The translations under genes were made by a program, and so were the position numbers. Under the pieces are notes generated by a model. The model was given only the letters and a program-made list of their open reading frames with translations, was not told the origin of the DNA and did no database searches. A DNA stretch of 5,932 nt. Source: an uncultured Collinsella sp. (lineage in GTDB: Bacteria; Actinomycetota; Coriobacteriia; Coriobacteriales; Coriobacteriaceae). This document shows, piece by piece, positions 1 through 5,888 of the stretch (the first letter of the stretch is position 1; each line of letters opens with the position of its first letter). The DNA lies in contig CAMQHT010000057.1 of assembly GCA_947001705.1 (NCBI GenBank), positions 1-5,932 of the forward strand. The letters are read 5' to 3'.

Positions 1-1
1 C

Positions 2-391
2 ATGGGGCATCCCTATATGGTTCAGCTGGTGGGATATTACATGTGGCGGTCTGCCATTCGGCGTGACTCGCAGGTCATTGAAGAGCGCGATGTCGAGGAT
101 GGCCATGCGGATGCCATCTCCGAGTTCTATGAAGCGGTCGACGCGCCCCTGTATTACGGATTGCGCAGCCCACAGCGCCTCTTTATTGAAGCCATGGCGG
201 CTGACGAGGGCAAGCCGACGCGCATGGCGGATATCATTGAGCGTTGCGATCGTACCCAAAGCTGGGCGAGTAAATATCGCGCAAGCTTGATTCGCGAGCG
301 CGTCATCGAGGCTGCCGGATACGGCCTCGTCCGGTTTGCCGTGCCCATGCTGGGCGCGTACGTTCGCGATCGAGTTTTATGGCATGAGTAG
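2..391 (+). CDS. C-terminal part of a P-loop ATPase with winged-helix tail (cut by the left edge)
   Basis: Only the last 129 residues are in the window; the P-loop domain must lie upstream, so the ATG at base 2 is an internal methionine and not the start. The fragment aligns along its whole length with residues about 243-366 of the complete ATPase on the minus strand (2938-4038). Both share a G-[HF]-P block followed by QLVGY and W, an acidic helical stretch, and a closing winged-helix-like segment (W-A-S-K-Y-R here, Q-V-S-R-Y-R there) ending in G-x-G-L-V-x-F. From that homology I infer an AAA/ORC-like ATPase whose tail probably binds DNA; the ATP-binding motifs cannot be checked here. Its stop (TAG, 389-391) lies 8 bases inside the following UvrA-like gene, which implies co-transcription and probably coupled translation. 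Confidence 0.85.
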   Translation: MGHPYMVQLVGYYMWRSAIRRDSQVIEERDVEDGHADAISEFYEAVDAPLYYGLRSPQRLFIEAMAADEGKPTRMADIIERCDRTQSWASKYRASLIRERVIEAAGYGLVRFAVPMLGAYVRDRVLWHE

Positions 392-2897
392 GGTGATAAA
401 GGTGACGGAACAGAAGATGAGCCCGCAGGCTATCGAGGTACGCGGCGCGCGCGTCCATAACCTCAAAGACATCGATATCGATATTCCGCTGGGAAAGCTG
501 GTGGGTATTGCCGGCGTATCGGGTTCGGGCAAGAGTTCGCTGGCACTGGGGGTTCTTTATGCCGAGGGTTCGCGCCGCTACTTGGAAGCGCTCAGCACCT
601 ATACTCGACGTCGCCTGACGCAGGCCGAACACGCCCAGGTGGATGAGGTATTGCACGTACCGGCGGCGCTCGCATTGCATCAGCGCCCCAGCGTGCCGGG
701 CGTGCGCTCGACCTTTGGTACCATGACCGAGCTCAACAACAGCCTGCGCCTGCTCTTTAGCCGTTGCGCCCATCACGTGTGTCCGCACTGCGGGGCGCGC
801 GTGGAGCCGAGCCTTAACGTGGCTGCGGGCCTGTCGCTCACGTGCCCTGCATGCGGTCGCGAGTTCTACGCGCCGAGCGCCGAGGACCTTGCCTTTAACA
901 GCGGCGGTGCCTGTCCCACCTGCGGCGGCACCGGTGTCATGCGCGAGGTGGACGAAGCGAGCCTGGTGCCCGATGAGTCAAAGACTATCAACGAGGGCGC
1001 GGTGCTTCCCTGGGGTACGCTCATGTGGGATCTGATGAAGCAAGTGGCTGGCGAGATGGGCGTGCGCACCGATGTGCCGTTTAACCAGCTCACGCCTGAA
1101 GAGCGCGACATCGTGTTCCACGGCCCGGCGGTTAAGAAGCACATTCTCTACGTTCCCAAAAACGGCGAGGGTGCCACGCCGCTCGACTTCACCTATTACA
1201 ACGCCGTCTATACCGTCGAGAATGCGCTCGCCAAGATTAAGGACGACAAGGGCCTCAAACGCGTTGCGCGCTTTTTGCGCGAGGGAGCATGCCGCGATTG
1301 CGGCGGCACGCGTCTCTCCGAGGCTGCGCGCCAGCCCCAAGTGTGCGGTATCAATCTGGCGCAGGCCGCGGCCATGACGCTGGGCGAGGCGATTGAGTGG
1401 GTGCGCGGGGTGCCCGCATCCTTGCCGCCCGAGATGCGGCCCATGGCGACGGATATCTGCGATTCGTTTTTGAGCGTGGCCCGTCGTCTGGTCGACCTGG
1501 GTCTCGATTACCTTTCACTCGACCGCGCCGGTGCCACGCTCTCCACGGGTGAGCGCCAGCGCGTTCAGCTCGCCCGCGTGGTGCGCAACCGATCGACGGG
1601 CGTGCTCTATGTGCTGGACGAGCCTTCGATCGGCTTACATCCCGCCAATGTCGACGGCTTGGTGGGCGTGATGCGCGATCTGGTGGATGACGGCAACACC
1701 GTGGTTGTTGTCGACCACGATACGCGCGTACTGGCGGAAGCCGACTATCTGGTCGAGATGGGCCCCGTTGCCGGAGCAGGCGGCGGCAGTGTAATCGCCG
1801 CTGGTACGGTAGACGAGGTCGAGCAATCGCAGGGCAGCCGTATCGCGCCGTTTTTGCGCGCCGAGCTCAAGCGCTTGCGTCCGCAGGTGACTGACGACGA
1901 AATGTTCGACCAGGGACATATCCGCATGGCAACCGATGCCATCCATACCGTCAAGCCGCTCGAGGTTGATATCCCGCGCGGCCGCCTTGTCGCGGTAACG
2001 GGCGTTTCGGGTTCGGGTAAGACGACGCTCGTGCTCGAGACGCTCATTCCTGCACTTAAGGCGCAGGCAGCTGGCGAGCGCTTGCCGGGGCACGTGCGTT
2101 GGGTCGATGCCGAGGGCATTGGCCGCGCAAATCTGATTGACGCTACGCCCATCGGCGCCAACGTACGCTCGACGGTAGCGACCTATGCCGACATTCATGA
2201 CGAGCTGCGCCGCGCCTTCGCCCGTACGCCCGAGGCTAAGGCAGCCGGCTACAAGGCGGGCGCCTTTAGCTACAACACCGGCGCCTTGCGCTGCCCTACG
2301 TGTGACGGCACGGGCTCGATATCGCTCGACGTGCAGTTTTTGCCCGACGTCGAGATCATCTGCCCGGCATGCCGTGGTTCGCGCTACGCCGAGGCCGCCT
2401 CGCATATCCATCGCGAGGGCAAGGACGGGAGCTTGCTGACGTTGCCGCAGCTCATGGACATGAGTGTGGACGAGGCTATCGACGCTACGGTGGGGCTCAA
2501 GAAAGTTCAGGCGCGCTTGCAGACCTTGCACGACCTGGGCTTGGGTTATCTCACGCTCGGTGAGCCTACGCCGGCGCTCTCAGGCGGCGAGGCGCAGCGC
2601 CTTAAGCTCGCGAGCGAGATGGGCCGCGTGCAGGATGATGCCGTATTCGTATTCGACGAGCCCACGATTGGCCTGCATCCGCTCGATGTTCAGGTGCTGC
2701 TGAGCGTGTTTGACGGCCTCGTTGCCAAGGGCGCCACAGTCGTCGTGATCGAGCACGACCTCGACCTTATCCGTAACGCCGATTATGTGATCGACATGGG
2801 TCCGGGCGGTGGCGACGCCGGCGGGCAAATCGTCTGCGCCGGCACGCCGGGCGACATCGCGGCCTGCCCCGCAAGCATCACCGGCCGCTATCTATAG
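384..2897 (+). CDS. Short UvrA-family ATPase (UvrA2 / drug-resistance type, no UvrB-binding domain)
   Basis: About 837 residues against roughly 940 for classical UvrA. Numbered from base 384: first Walker A GVSGSGKSS (44-52), zinc cysteine pairs CPHC (133) and CPAC (154), CPTCGGTG (177), a DNA-binding insertion of about 120 residues, CRDCGGTR (303), signature LSTGERQR (386), Walker B VLYVLDEP (407) and DHD switch (444). The second half has Walker A GVSGSGKTT (540), zinc finger CPTC...CPAC (637-663), signature LSGGEAQR (732), Walker B VFVFDEP (754) and EHD (790). Only 17 residues separate the first two CxxC pairs, where classical UvrA carries the UvrB-docking domain of about 100 residues. It should therefore bind DNA and ATP in the cytoplasm without recruiting UvrB, as in Deinococcus UvrA2 and Streptomyces DrrC-like proteins. 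The start is uncertain: ATG 384 overlaps the upstream stop, GTG 402 has AGGGTG six bases ahead, and ATG 417 best fits where UvrA homology begins. Confidence 0.93.
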   Translation: MSRVIKVTEQKMSPQAIEVRGARVHNLKDIDIDIPLGKLVGIAGVSGSGKSSLALGVLYAEGSRRYLEALSTYTRRRLTQAEHAQVDEVLHVPAALALHQRPSVPGVRSTFGTMTELNNSLRLLFSRCAHHVCPHCGARVEPSLNVAAGLSLTCPACGREFYAPSAEDLAFNSGGACPTCGGTGVMREVDEASLVPDESKTINEGAVLPWGTLMWDLMKQVAGEMGVRTDVPFNQLTPEERDIVFHGPAVKKHILYVPKNGEGATPLDFTYYNAVYTVENALAKIKDDKGLKRVARFLREGACRDCGGTRLSEAARQPQVCGINLAQAAAMTLGEAIEWVRGVPASLPPEMRPMATDICDSFLSVARRLVDLGLDYLSLDRAGATLSTGERQRVQLARVVRNRSTGVLYVLDEPSIGLHPANVDGLVGVMRDLVDDGNTVVVVDHDTRVLAEADYLVEMGPVAGAGGGSVIAAGTVDEVEQSQGSRIAPFLRAELKRLRPQVTDDEMFDQGHIRMATDAIHTVKPLEVDIPRGRLVAVTGVSGSGKTTLVLETLIPALKAQAAGERLPGHVRWVDAEGIGRANLIDATPIGANVRSTVATYADIHDELRRAFARTPEAKAAGYKAGAFSYNTGALRCPTCDGTGSISLDVQFLPDVEIICPACRGSRYAEAASHIHREGKDGSLLTLPQLMDMSVDEAIDATVGLKKVQARLQTLHDLGLGYLTLGEPTPALSGGEAQRLKLASEMGRVQDDAVFVFDEPTIGLHPLDVQVLLSVFDGLVAKGATVVVIEHDLDLIRNADYVIDMGPGGGDAGGQIVCAGTPGDIAACPASITGRYL

Positions 2898-2898
2898 A

Positions 2899-2933
2899 CA
2901 ATGAGGCAAAGGGACAGCCTCTTTGCCTCATTG
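2899..2933. terminator. Strong hairpin between convergent genes, probable bidirectional terminator
   Basis: A perfect 13-bp stem (CAATGAGGCAAAG at 2899-2911 with its complement at 2921-2933) encloses a 9-base loop. It begins two bases after the UvrA-like stop and ends four bases before the stop of the minus-strand ATPase gene. Its symmetry and position suit termination from both sides. There is no real T-run after the stem on either strand, so efficiency by the classical intrinsic mechanism is uncertain. Confidence 0.75.
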
Positions 2934-2937
2934 ATGC

Positions 2938-4038
2938 CTATTTCACGCATTGAGCCGCGAGATAGTCGCGGAAGAATGGCAATTCAAATGCGACGAGCCC
3001 TCGTCCTCGTTCTCCAATGATGCCGGCATCTATCATGCGGCGTCGGTAGCGGGAGACCTGCTGCGGCGAACGCTTAAGGCGCCCGACAAGGTCGGCGGTG
3101 GTGGACTCTTCCTCGTCATCGAGCATGGCGATGAGGAATCGCTTGTCCTCTGCAGTGAGTTCCCGATAGGTTGCCGCGAGGATTCGGTCGTCCATCTCGT
3201 CGCGCGCGATTTTGATTCCCAGGTCAAAGTCGCGTGACGAGATTTCCTTCGAATCGCTTGTGAGATCCCAGGCACGGTAGCCTACGAGTTGCAATAGGAA
3301 GGGGAAACCAGAGATCGAGCGAACGGCTCTATCGATTCCCTCGGCATCTGCTAGGCGATCGTTTTCCTGGATTGTGCGAATCAAGGCCTCGCGTACGTCA
3401 TAGTCGGCAATGCGACCCAGATGATATTGTTGGGCGCGGCGAAGGAACGAGACCGTCTTGTGGTTCAGCAACGTCGAGACGTTGTTGGGAAGTCCCGCCA
3501 TGAGCAGGGCGACGCGTTTCCCATCGGTCACAAAGTGCTGATACGTCGCTGCGAGCTGAATCATCTCGTCGAGTGTCGGGTCCACCTCGTCAACCGTGAC
3601 GAGCAGACCGGTGCCCGCCTCGTTGAGCTGGTCGATGATGTCGCTCATGCGATAACGCCAGGTTGAGGCATCGTGAACGCGACTGACCTCGATGCTGCCG
3701 AGCGGTGCAATTCCGAGACCGGTGACTTCGAAGTGGTTGGACGAGTCGATGAGATGGGCTGCGGCACGTTTCGCCCCGAACTCGATTTCCTCAAGCATTC
3801 CCGGGAGCGCGGTCGTCTTTACGGCAATCCAGCCGTGGGATTCCGCCCTTGTCGCGAGCGACGACATGAGAGCGGTTTTACCGGTTCCACGCGCGCCTGA
3901 GAAGATCGAGGTCAATTCTGGGCGCCTGCGCTGGCTCAAGAAGGCACGGTCCAAATCCCGAATAATCTGTTGTCTGCCAGCGAGATGGGCAGGAACCTCG
4001 CCAAAGCTAGGGGTAAACGGGTTTTCGAGGTATTCCAC
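2938..4038 (-). CDS. P-loop (AAA/ORC-like) ATPase with C-terminal winged helix
   Basis: A complete 366-residue protein. It starts at GTG 4038, chosen because AAGGAGG sits five bases upstream on this strand. Visible motifs are Walker A GARGTGKT (48-55), Walker B LLVTVDEVD (145-153), a sensor-1-like strand VALLMAGLPNN (176-186), and a paired arginine FLRR (198-201) followed by a hydrophobic strand, as in AAA_16/ORC-type ATPases. Residues about 290-355 look like a winged helix, with S-P-Q-Q-V-S-R-Y-R as the likely recognition helix. No membrane segment or signal peptide is seen, so it is cytoplasmic. The substrate is unknown; DNA binding or a regulatory switch is inferred from the winged helix. 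It is homologous to the fragment at 2-391, points toward the UvrA-like gene, and has a repeat-bearing A+T-rich upstream region. GenBank-style annotation would probably be 'ATP-binding protein'. Confidence 0.88.
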   Translation of the reverse strand: MEYLENPFTPSFGEVPAHLAGRQQIIRDLDRAFLSQRRRPELTSIFSGARGTGKTALMSSLATRAESHGWIAVKTTALPGMLEEIEFGAKRAAAHLIDSSNHFEVTGLGIAPLGSIEVSRVHDASTWRYRMSDIIDQLNEAGTGLLVTVDEVDPTLDEMIQLAATYQHFVTDGKRVALLMAGLPNNVSTLLNHKTVSFLRRAQQYHLGRIADYDVREALIRTIQENDRLADAEGIDRAVRSISGFPFLLQLVGYRAWDLTSDSKEISSRDFDLGIKIARDEMDDRILAATYRELTAEDKRFLIAMLDDEEESTTADLVGRLKRSPQQVSRYRRRMIDAGIIGERGRGLVAFELPFFRDYLAAQCVK

Positions 4039-4043
4039 AATGC

Positions 4044-4050
4044 CCTCCTT
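4044..4050 (-). promoter_or_regulatory. Ribosome binding site of the minus-strand ATPase
   Basis: AAGGAGG on the minus strand, five bases before the GTG at 4038. It is a full match to the anti-Shine-Dalgarno core. It settles the non-ATG start, since no other in-frame start codon lies at a suitable distance. Confidence 0.85.
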
Positions 4051-4062
4051 TAGCGTCTCAGG

Positions 4063-4114
4063 TTAATTTCATTTTATTCTAGTTAATCTCAATTAAAAAC
4101 GATTAATTTCATTT
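4063..4114. repeat. Three 12-bp direct repeats with exact 20-bp period upstream of the ATPase gene
   Basis: Copies lie at 4063-4074, 4083-4094 and 4103-4114. The outer two are identical (TTAATTTCATTT); the middle one (TTAATCTCAATT) differs at two of twelve bases. Seen from the ATPase gene they read AAATGAAATTAA and begin about 25 bases before its start codon. The 60 bases 4063-4122 contain only 10 G or C. Spacing of about two helical turns puts all copies on one face of the DNA, as in operators bound cooperatively or iteron-like sites. The function is inferred. Confidence 0.6.
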
Positions 4115-4171
4115 CAAAGTATAAAGTTGGCGCCGTGCGTTGTCGAAGCGGTGCTTGAATAGCTTACGCTG

Positions 4172-4231
4172 GAGCCCGAAAATGGGTTCAACCCATTCGC
4201 GAAATTTGCACGCCCTATTGTGAGTGGGCTC
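4172..4231. repeat. Nested inverted repeats in the recombinase leader
   Basis: The inner element is a palindrome: AATGGGTT (4181-4188), a single C, then its exact complement AACCCATT (4190-4197). An outer 6-bp pair, GAGCCC (4172-4177) and GGGCTC (4226-4231), surrounds it. The inner element resembles a dimeric protein-binding site. Candidates are an operator for the recombinase gene or part of the recombinase's own crossover/accessory site. The one-base spacer leaves little room for RNA folding of the inner pair alone. Confidence 0.5.
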
Positions 4232-4265
4232 TCAGATGAGCTGAAGCTGCCATCGTGCGGCTGAT

Positions 4266-4270
4266 AGGGG
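4266..4270 (+). promoter_or_regulatory. Ribosome binding site that decides the recombinase start
   Basis: AGGGG lies five bases before ATG 4276. The alternative in-frame GTG at 4255 has no such element and would add seven residues not expected in this family, whose conserved strand begins almost at once after the start. Confidence 0.65.
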
Positions 4271-4275
4271 CAATC

Positions 4276-4911
4276 ATGAAAAACAGAATCTATGGGTATG
4301 CTCGAGTTTCGTCAGCAGACCAGAACCTGGATCGCCAACTGGATGCGCTGGAGCGGTTTCCGGTCCAAACGAATTTGATCTATGCTGACAAAGCGAGTGG
4401 AAAGGACTTCAGGCGTCCTCAGTACCAGCGTCTTCTTCGTCGTCTGCGCGAAGGGGACGTTCTGGTGATTAAGAGTATCGACCGATTGGGTCGCGACTAC
4501 CGTGAAGTTCTCGATGAATGGCGTCGCCTAACGACGGACAAACGCGTTGCCATCGTGGTGCTCGATATGCCATTGCTTGATACACGCGAACAACCCAATG
4601 GAATTACGGGGACTTTTATTGCCGACCTAGTGCTTCAGGTTTTGAGCTACGTGGCTCAGGTGGAGCGCGAAAACATAAAGCAGCGCCAGGCGGAGGGTAT
4701 CGCGTCGGCGCGTCTGCGGGGTGTGAGGTTTGGGAGACCGACGCTCGAACGTCCGGATAGCTACCGCGATGTCATCAAATCATTCGAAGGAGGTGAGGTT
4801 ACGAGGCAAGAGGCCGCAATGCTTTTGAACGTTAGCGCATCGACGTTTGATCGTTGGAGACGGGCGGACGTGAACGGATATGACCGTTCGCCGTCTGTCC
4901 GTCCTCTTTAG
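4276..4911 (+). CDS. Small serine recombinase, resolvase/invertase family
   Basis: A 211-residue protein of normal length for Tn3-resolvase/Hin-type enzymes, which cut and rejoin DNA at paired sites through a 5'-phosphoserine link. The catalytic domain opens with YGYARVSS: Ser12 is the expected nucleophile and Arg10 its partner. The SGKDFRRP block (41-48) and DRLGRD (69-74) supply Arg70 and Arg73, equivalent to resolvase R68 and R71. The long dimer helix runs from about 115 to 148 and ends in the family's G-V-R-F-G-R-P turn (149-155). Residues about 176-196 form the C-terminal helix-turn-helix, with S-A-S-T-F-D-R-W as recognition helix. All catalytic residues I can check are present, so it should be active. 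No transposase accompanies it, so whether it is an invertase, a resolvase or a relic of a lost element cannot be told. Confidence 0.93.
   Translation: MKNRIYGYARVSSADQNLDRQLDALERFPVQTNLIYADKASGKDFRRPQYQRLLRRLREGDVLVIKSIDRLGRDYREVLDEWRRLTTDKRVAIVVLDMPLLDTREQPNGITGTFIADLVLQVLSYVAQVERENIKQRQAEGIASARLRGVRFGRPTLERPDSYRDVIKSFEGGEVTRQEAAMLLNVSASTFDRWRRADVNGYDRSPSVRPL
4865..4897 (+). terminator. Possible hairpin at the end of the recombinase gene
   Basis: GAACGG (4872-4877) pairs with CCGTTC (4884-4889) around a 6-base loop. The flanks CGGACG (4865-4870) and CGTCTG (4892-4897) extend the stem with one G-T pair and small mismatches. A pyrimidine-rich run follows up to the stop at 4909-4911. The stem lies inside the coding region, so it may be incidental or a weak terminator. 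Confidence 0.3.
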
Positions 4912-4917
4912 CTAGAC

Positions 4918-5046
4918 ATTTTGACGAGGGGAGTTTATTGCACAGGGCCCACTCCTTCCCTCGATGTTTATCCAGTTCACGCCCTTGAATCAAATAGTGC
5001 CACTGCGTCGCCAATTCGTCTGCTATTTGACGAGGGGGAGGTTAAA
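4918..5046. repeat. Direct repeat TTTGACGAGGGG(G)AG flanking a short spacer, with an inverted repeat
   Basis: TTTGACGAGGGGAG at 4920-4933 recurs as TTTGACGAGGGGGAG at 5026-5040, with one inserted G and similar TTA-containing flanks; the copies start 106 bases apart. Each contains TTGACG, one base from the -35 consensus, and a purine run like a ribosome binding site. The second copy overlaps the right arm of an 8-bp inverted repeat: TCAAATAG (4990-4997) and CTATTTGA (5023-5030), 25 bases apart. This spacer is otherwise without a convincing gene. Its role is unknown. Confidence 0.45.
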
Positions 5047-5054
5047 CGACTACC

Positions 5055-5060
5055 AAGGGA
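5055..5060 (+). promoter_or_regulatory. Ribosome binding site of the secreted protein gene
   Basis: AAGGGA, six bases before the ATG at 5067. It supports that start, which also immediately precedes a typical lysine-rich signal-peptide beginning. The stronger GGAGGT at 5037-5042 is too far upstream to serve it. Confidence 0.65.
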
Positions 5061-5066
5061 TATGTA

Positions 5067-5888
5067 ATGAAGAAAAAGTTATTTACGGCAGTTCTGGCTT
5101 TTAGCGCGGCGGCGCTAATCGGCATTTCTCTACCACTCGGAATTACGGGTCGCGGCTGGAGTCCGACATGCGCATTTGCAGCGACTAAGAAAAGTGGAAA
5201 GAAGCCAAAGCCAGGTAAGAAGGATTCAGTAAAAATCGATCAACTAAACTGGAGTGTCTCAGAAGGCGTTGTTGATGGCGTCGAGATGATGACATTTGAA
5301 TATGACAATAAATCGAGCTTCGATATTGCTCAGTTCACTATTCAGTTTGAGCCGAAAGGGGAGTTGACTGACGAACAGAAACTCCTGTTTACTGACGTTT
5401 TTGATGAGGAAGAGGCTGCGCACGATTATTCAACGCTGATAATGACGGCGGATAGCCAGCGAATCGTCGAGAAGCGAAAATCGGTTGATAGCGTTCCGTG
5501 CATTATTCATGGTGACTATGTCGCCAATGCCCAGCAGAATCAATATGACCTGATGGAGCCTTCAGTGGCGACTATTGCCTATCTAGGCGGCGATGGAAAG
5601 ATATATCTCGAGTACTATAGTTTCAAGTCGAAAACCTATACGACTTCATCAAAGGGCGGTGTCAAGGCGTATGACTGGCCAACAAAAGCCCTTGCAAAAT
5701 CCTTGCCGAAGCCTGATTGCCCTATCGTTTATACGTCTTTAGACGAAAAAGACTGCCTTTCGTTTGTCGCATTTGGCATCGATCATGATGGGTACGACAA
5801 ATACATCAAAGCTTGCAAGAAAAAGGGATACAAGGACATCGAATATTCGTATGACAGCAGTTTTTGCGCAAAGGATAAGACGATATGA
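5067..5888 (+). CDS. Secreted protein of unknown function
   Basis: 273 residues. The N-terminus is a Sec signal peptide: MKKK, a hydrophobic core at about 5-26, and a cleavage-like A-F-A before A-T (after residue 38). Cys35 does not sit in a lipobox, so a lipoprotein is unlikely. A lysine-, glycine- and proline-rich linker (41-52) follows, then a mixed strand-rich domain without a motif I recognise. The segment around 75-95 (F-E-Y-D-N-K-S-S-F-D-I) loosely recalls FxLYD/Ig-like surface domains. The C-terminal 40 residues (G-Y-D-K-Y-I-K-A-C-K-K-K-G-Y) recall small domains on Coriobacteriia and Firmicutes exported proteins (possibly DUF6591), but end abruptly in A-K-D-K-T-I. The mature part has five cysteines (145, 218, 230, 250, 267). 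Base composition is clearly more A+T-rich than the UvrA-like gene, suggesting separate ancestry. Its ATG overlaps an upstream in-frame stop (TAATG). Confidence 0.8.
   Translation: MKKKLFTAVLAFSAAALIGISLPLGITGRGWSPTCAFAATKKSGKKPKPGKKDSVKIDQLNWSVSEGVVDGVEMMTFEYDNKSSFDIAQFTIQFEPKGELTDEQKLLFTDVFDEEEAAHDYSTLIMTADSQRIVEKRKSVDSVPCIIHGDYVANAQQNQYDLMEPSVATIAYLGGDGKIYLEYYSFKSKTYTTSSKGGVKAYDWPTKALAKSLPKPDCPIVYTSLDEKDCLSFVAFGIDHDGYDKYIKACKKKGYKDIEYSYDSSFCAKDKTI

Larger units (their letters stand above)
4039..4275. promoter_or_regulatory. Divergent intergenic region between ATPase and recombinase genes
   Basis: These 237 bases separate two genes read in opposite directions, so both promoters should lie here. 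The left part (4056-4125) is very A+T rich. On the minus strand it offers the -10-like hexamer TAGAAT (about 4080-4075), but I see no convincing -35 at 17 bases. On the plus strand TATAAA at 4120-4125 could serve as a -10 for the recombinase, again without a good -35, and would give a leader of roughly 140 bases. The right part holds the palindrome at 4181-4197. Confidence 0.45.

Noticed and set aside
336..383. Upstream ATG at 336 giving 16 more residues to the UvrA-like protein
   Set aside because: It would overlap the ATPase gene by 56 bases, and the added residues have no counterpart in the UvrA family.
1635..2531. Long open frame (298 codons) on the minus strand, opposite the UvrA-like gene
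   Set aside because: It is the shadow of a G/C-biased gene whose third positions suppress stops on the other strand. The translation is arginine/histidine-rich with no recognisable domain, and the sense frame is certain.
2950..3900. Several plus-strand frames of 75-95 codons opposite the minus-strand ATPase
   Set aside because: They are all antisense to a well-supported ATPase and lack ribosome binding sites or recognisable domains.
4787..4796. Perfect AAGGAGGTGA ribosome-binding sequence inside the recombinase gene
   Set aside because: No start codon lies at a usable distance. The bases encode E-G-G-E, matching the usual glycine-glutamate turn before the helix-turn-helix.
4926..4988. Micro-frame starting at TTG 4938 after GAGGGGAG (16 codons)
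   Set aside because: Rare start codon, arbitrary-looking peptide, and no leader-peptide feature such as repeated regulatory codons.
4832..5014. Minus-strand 60-codon frame across the end of the recombinase and the spacer
   Set aside because: TTG start without a ribosome binding site, half of it antisense to the recombinase, and no recognisable homology.
4039..5066. CRISPR array or tRNA attachment site near the recombinase
   Set aside because: The repeats are too few and too short, with no unique spacers. No tRNA-like cloverleaf was found, and small serine resolvases do not usually use tRNA sites.
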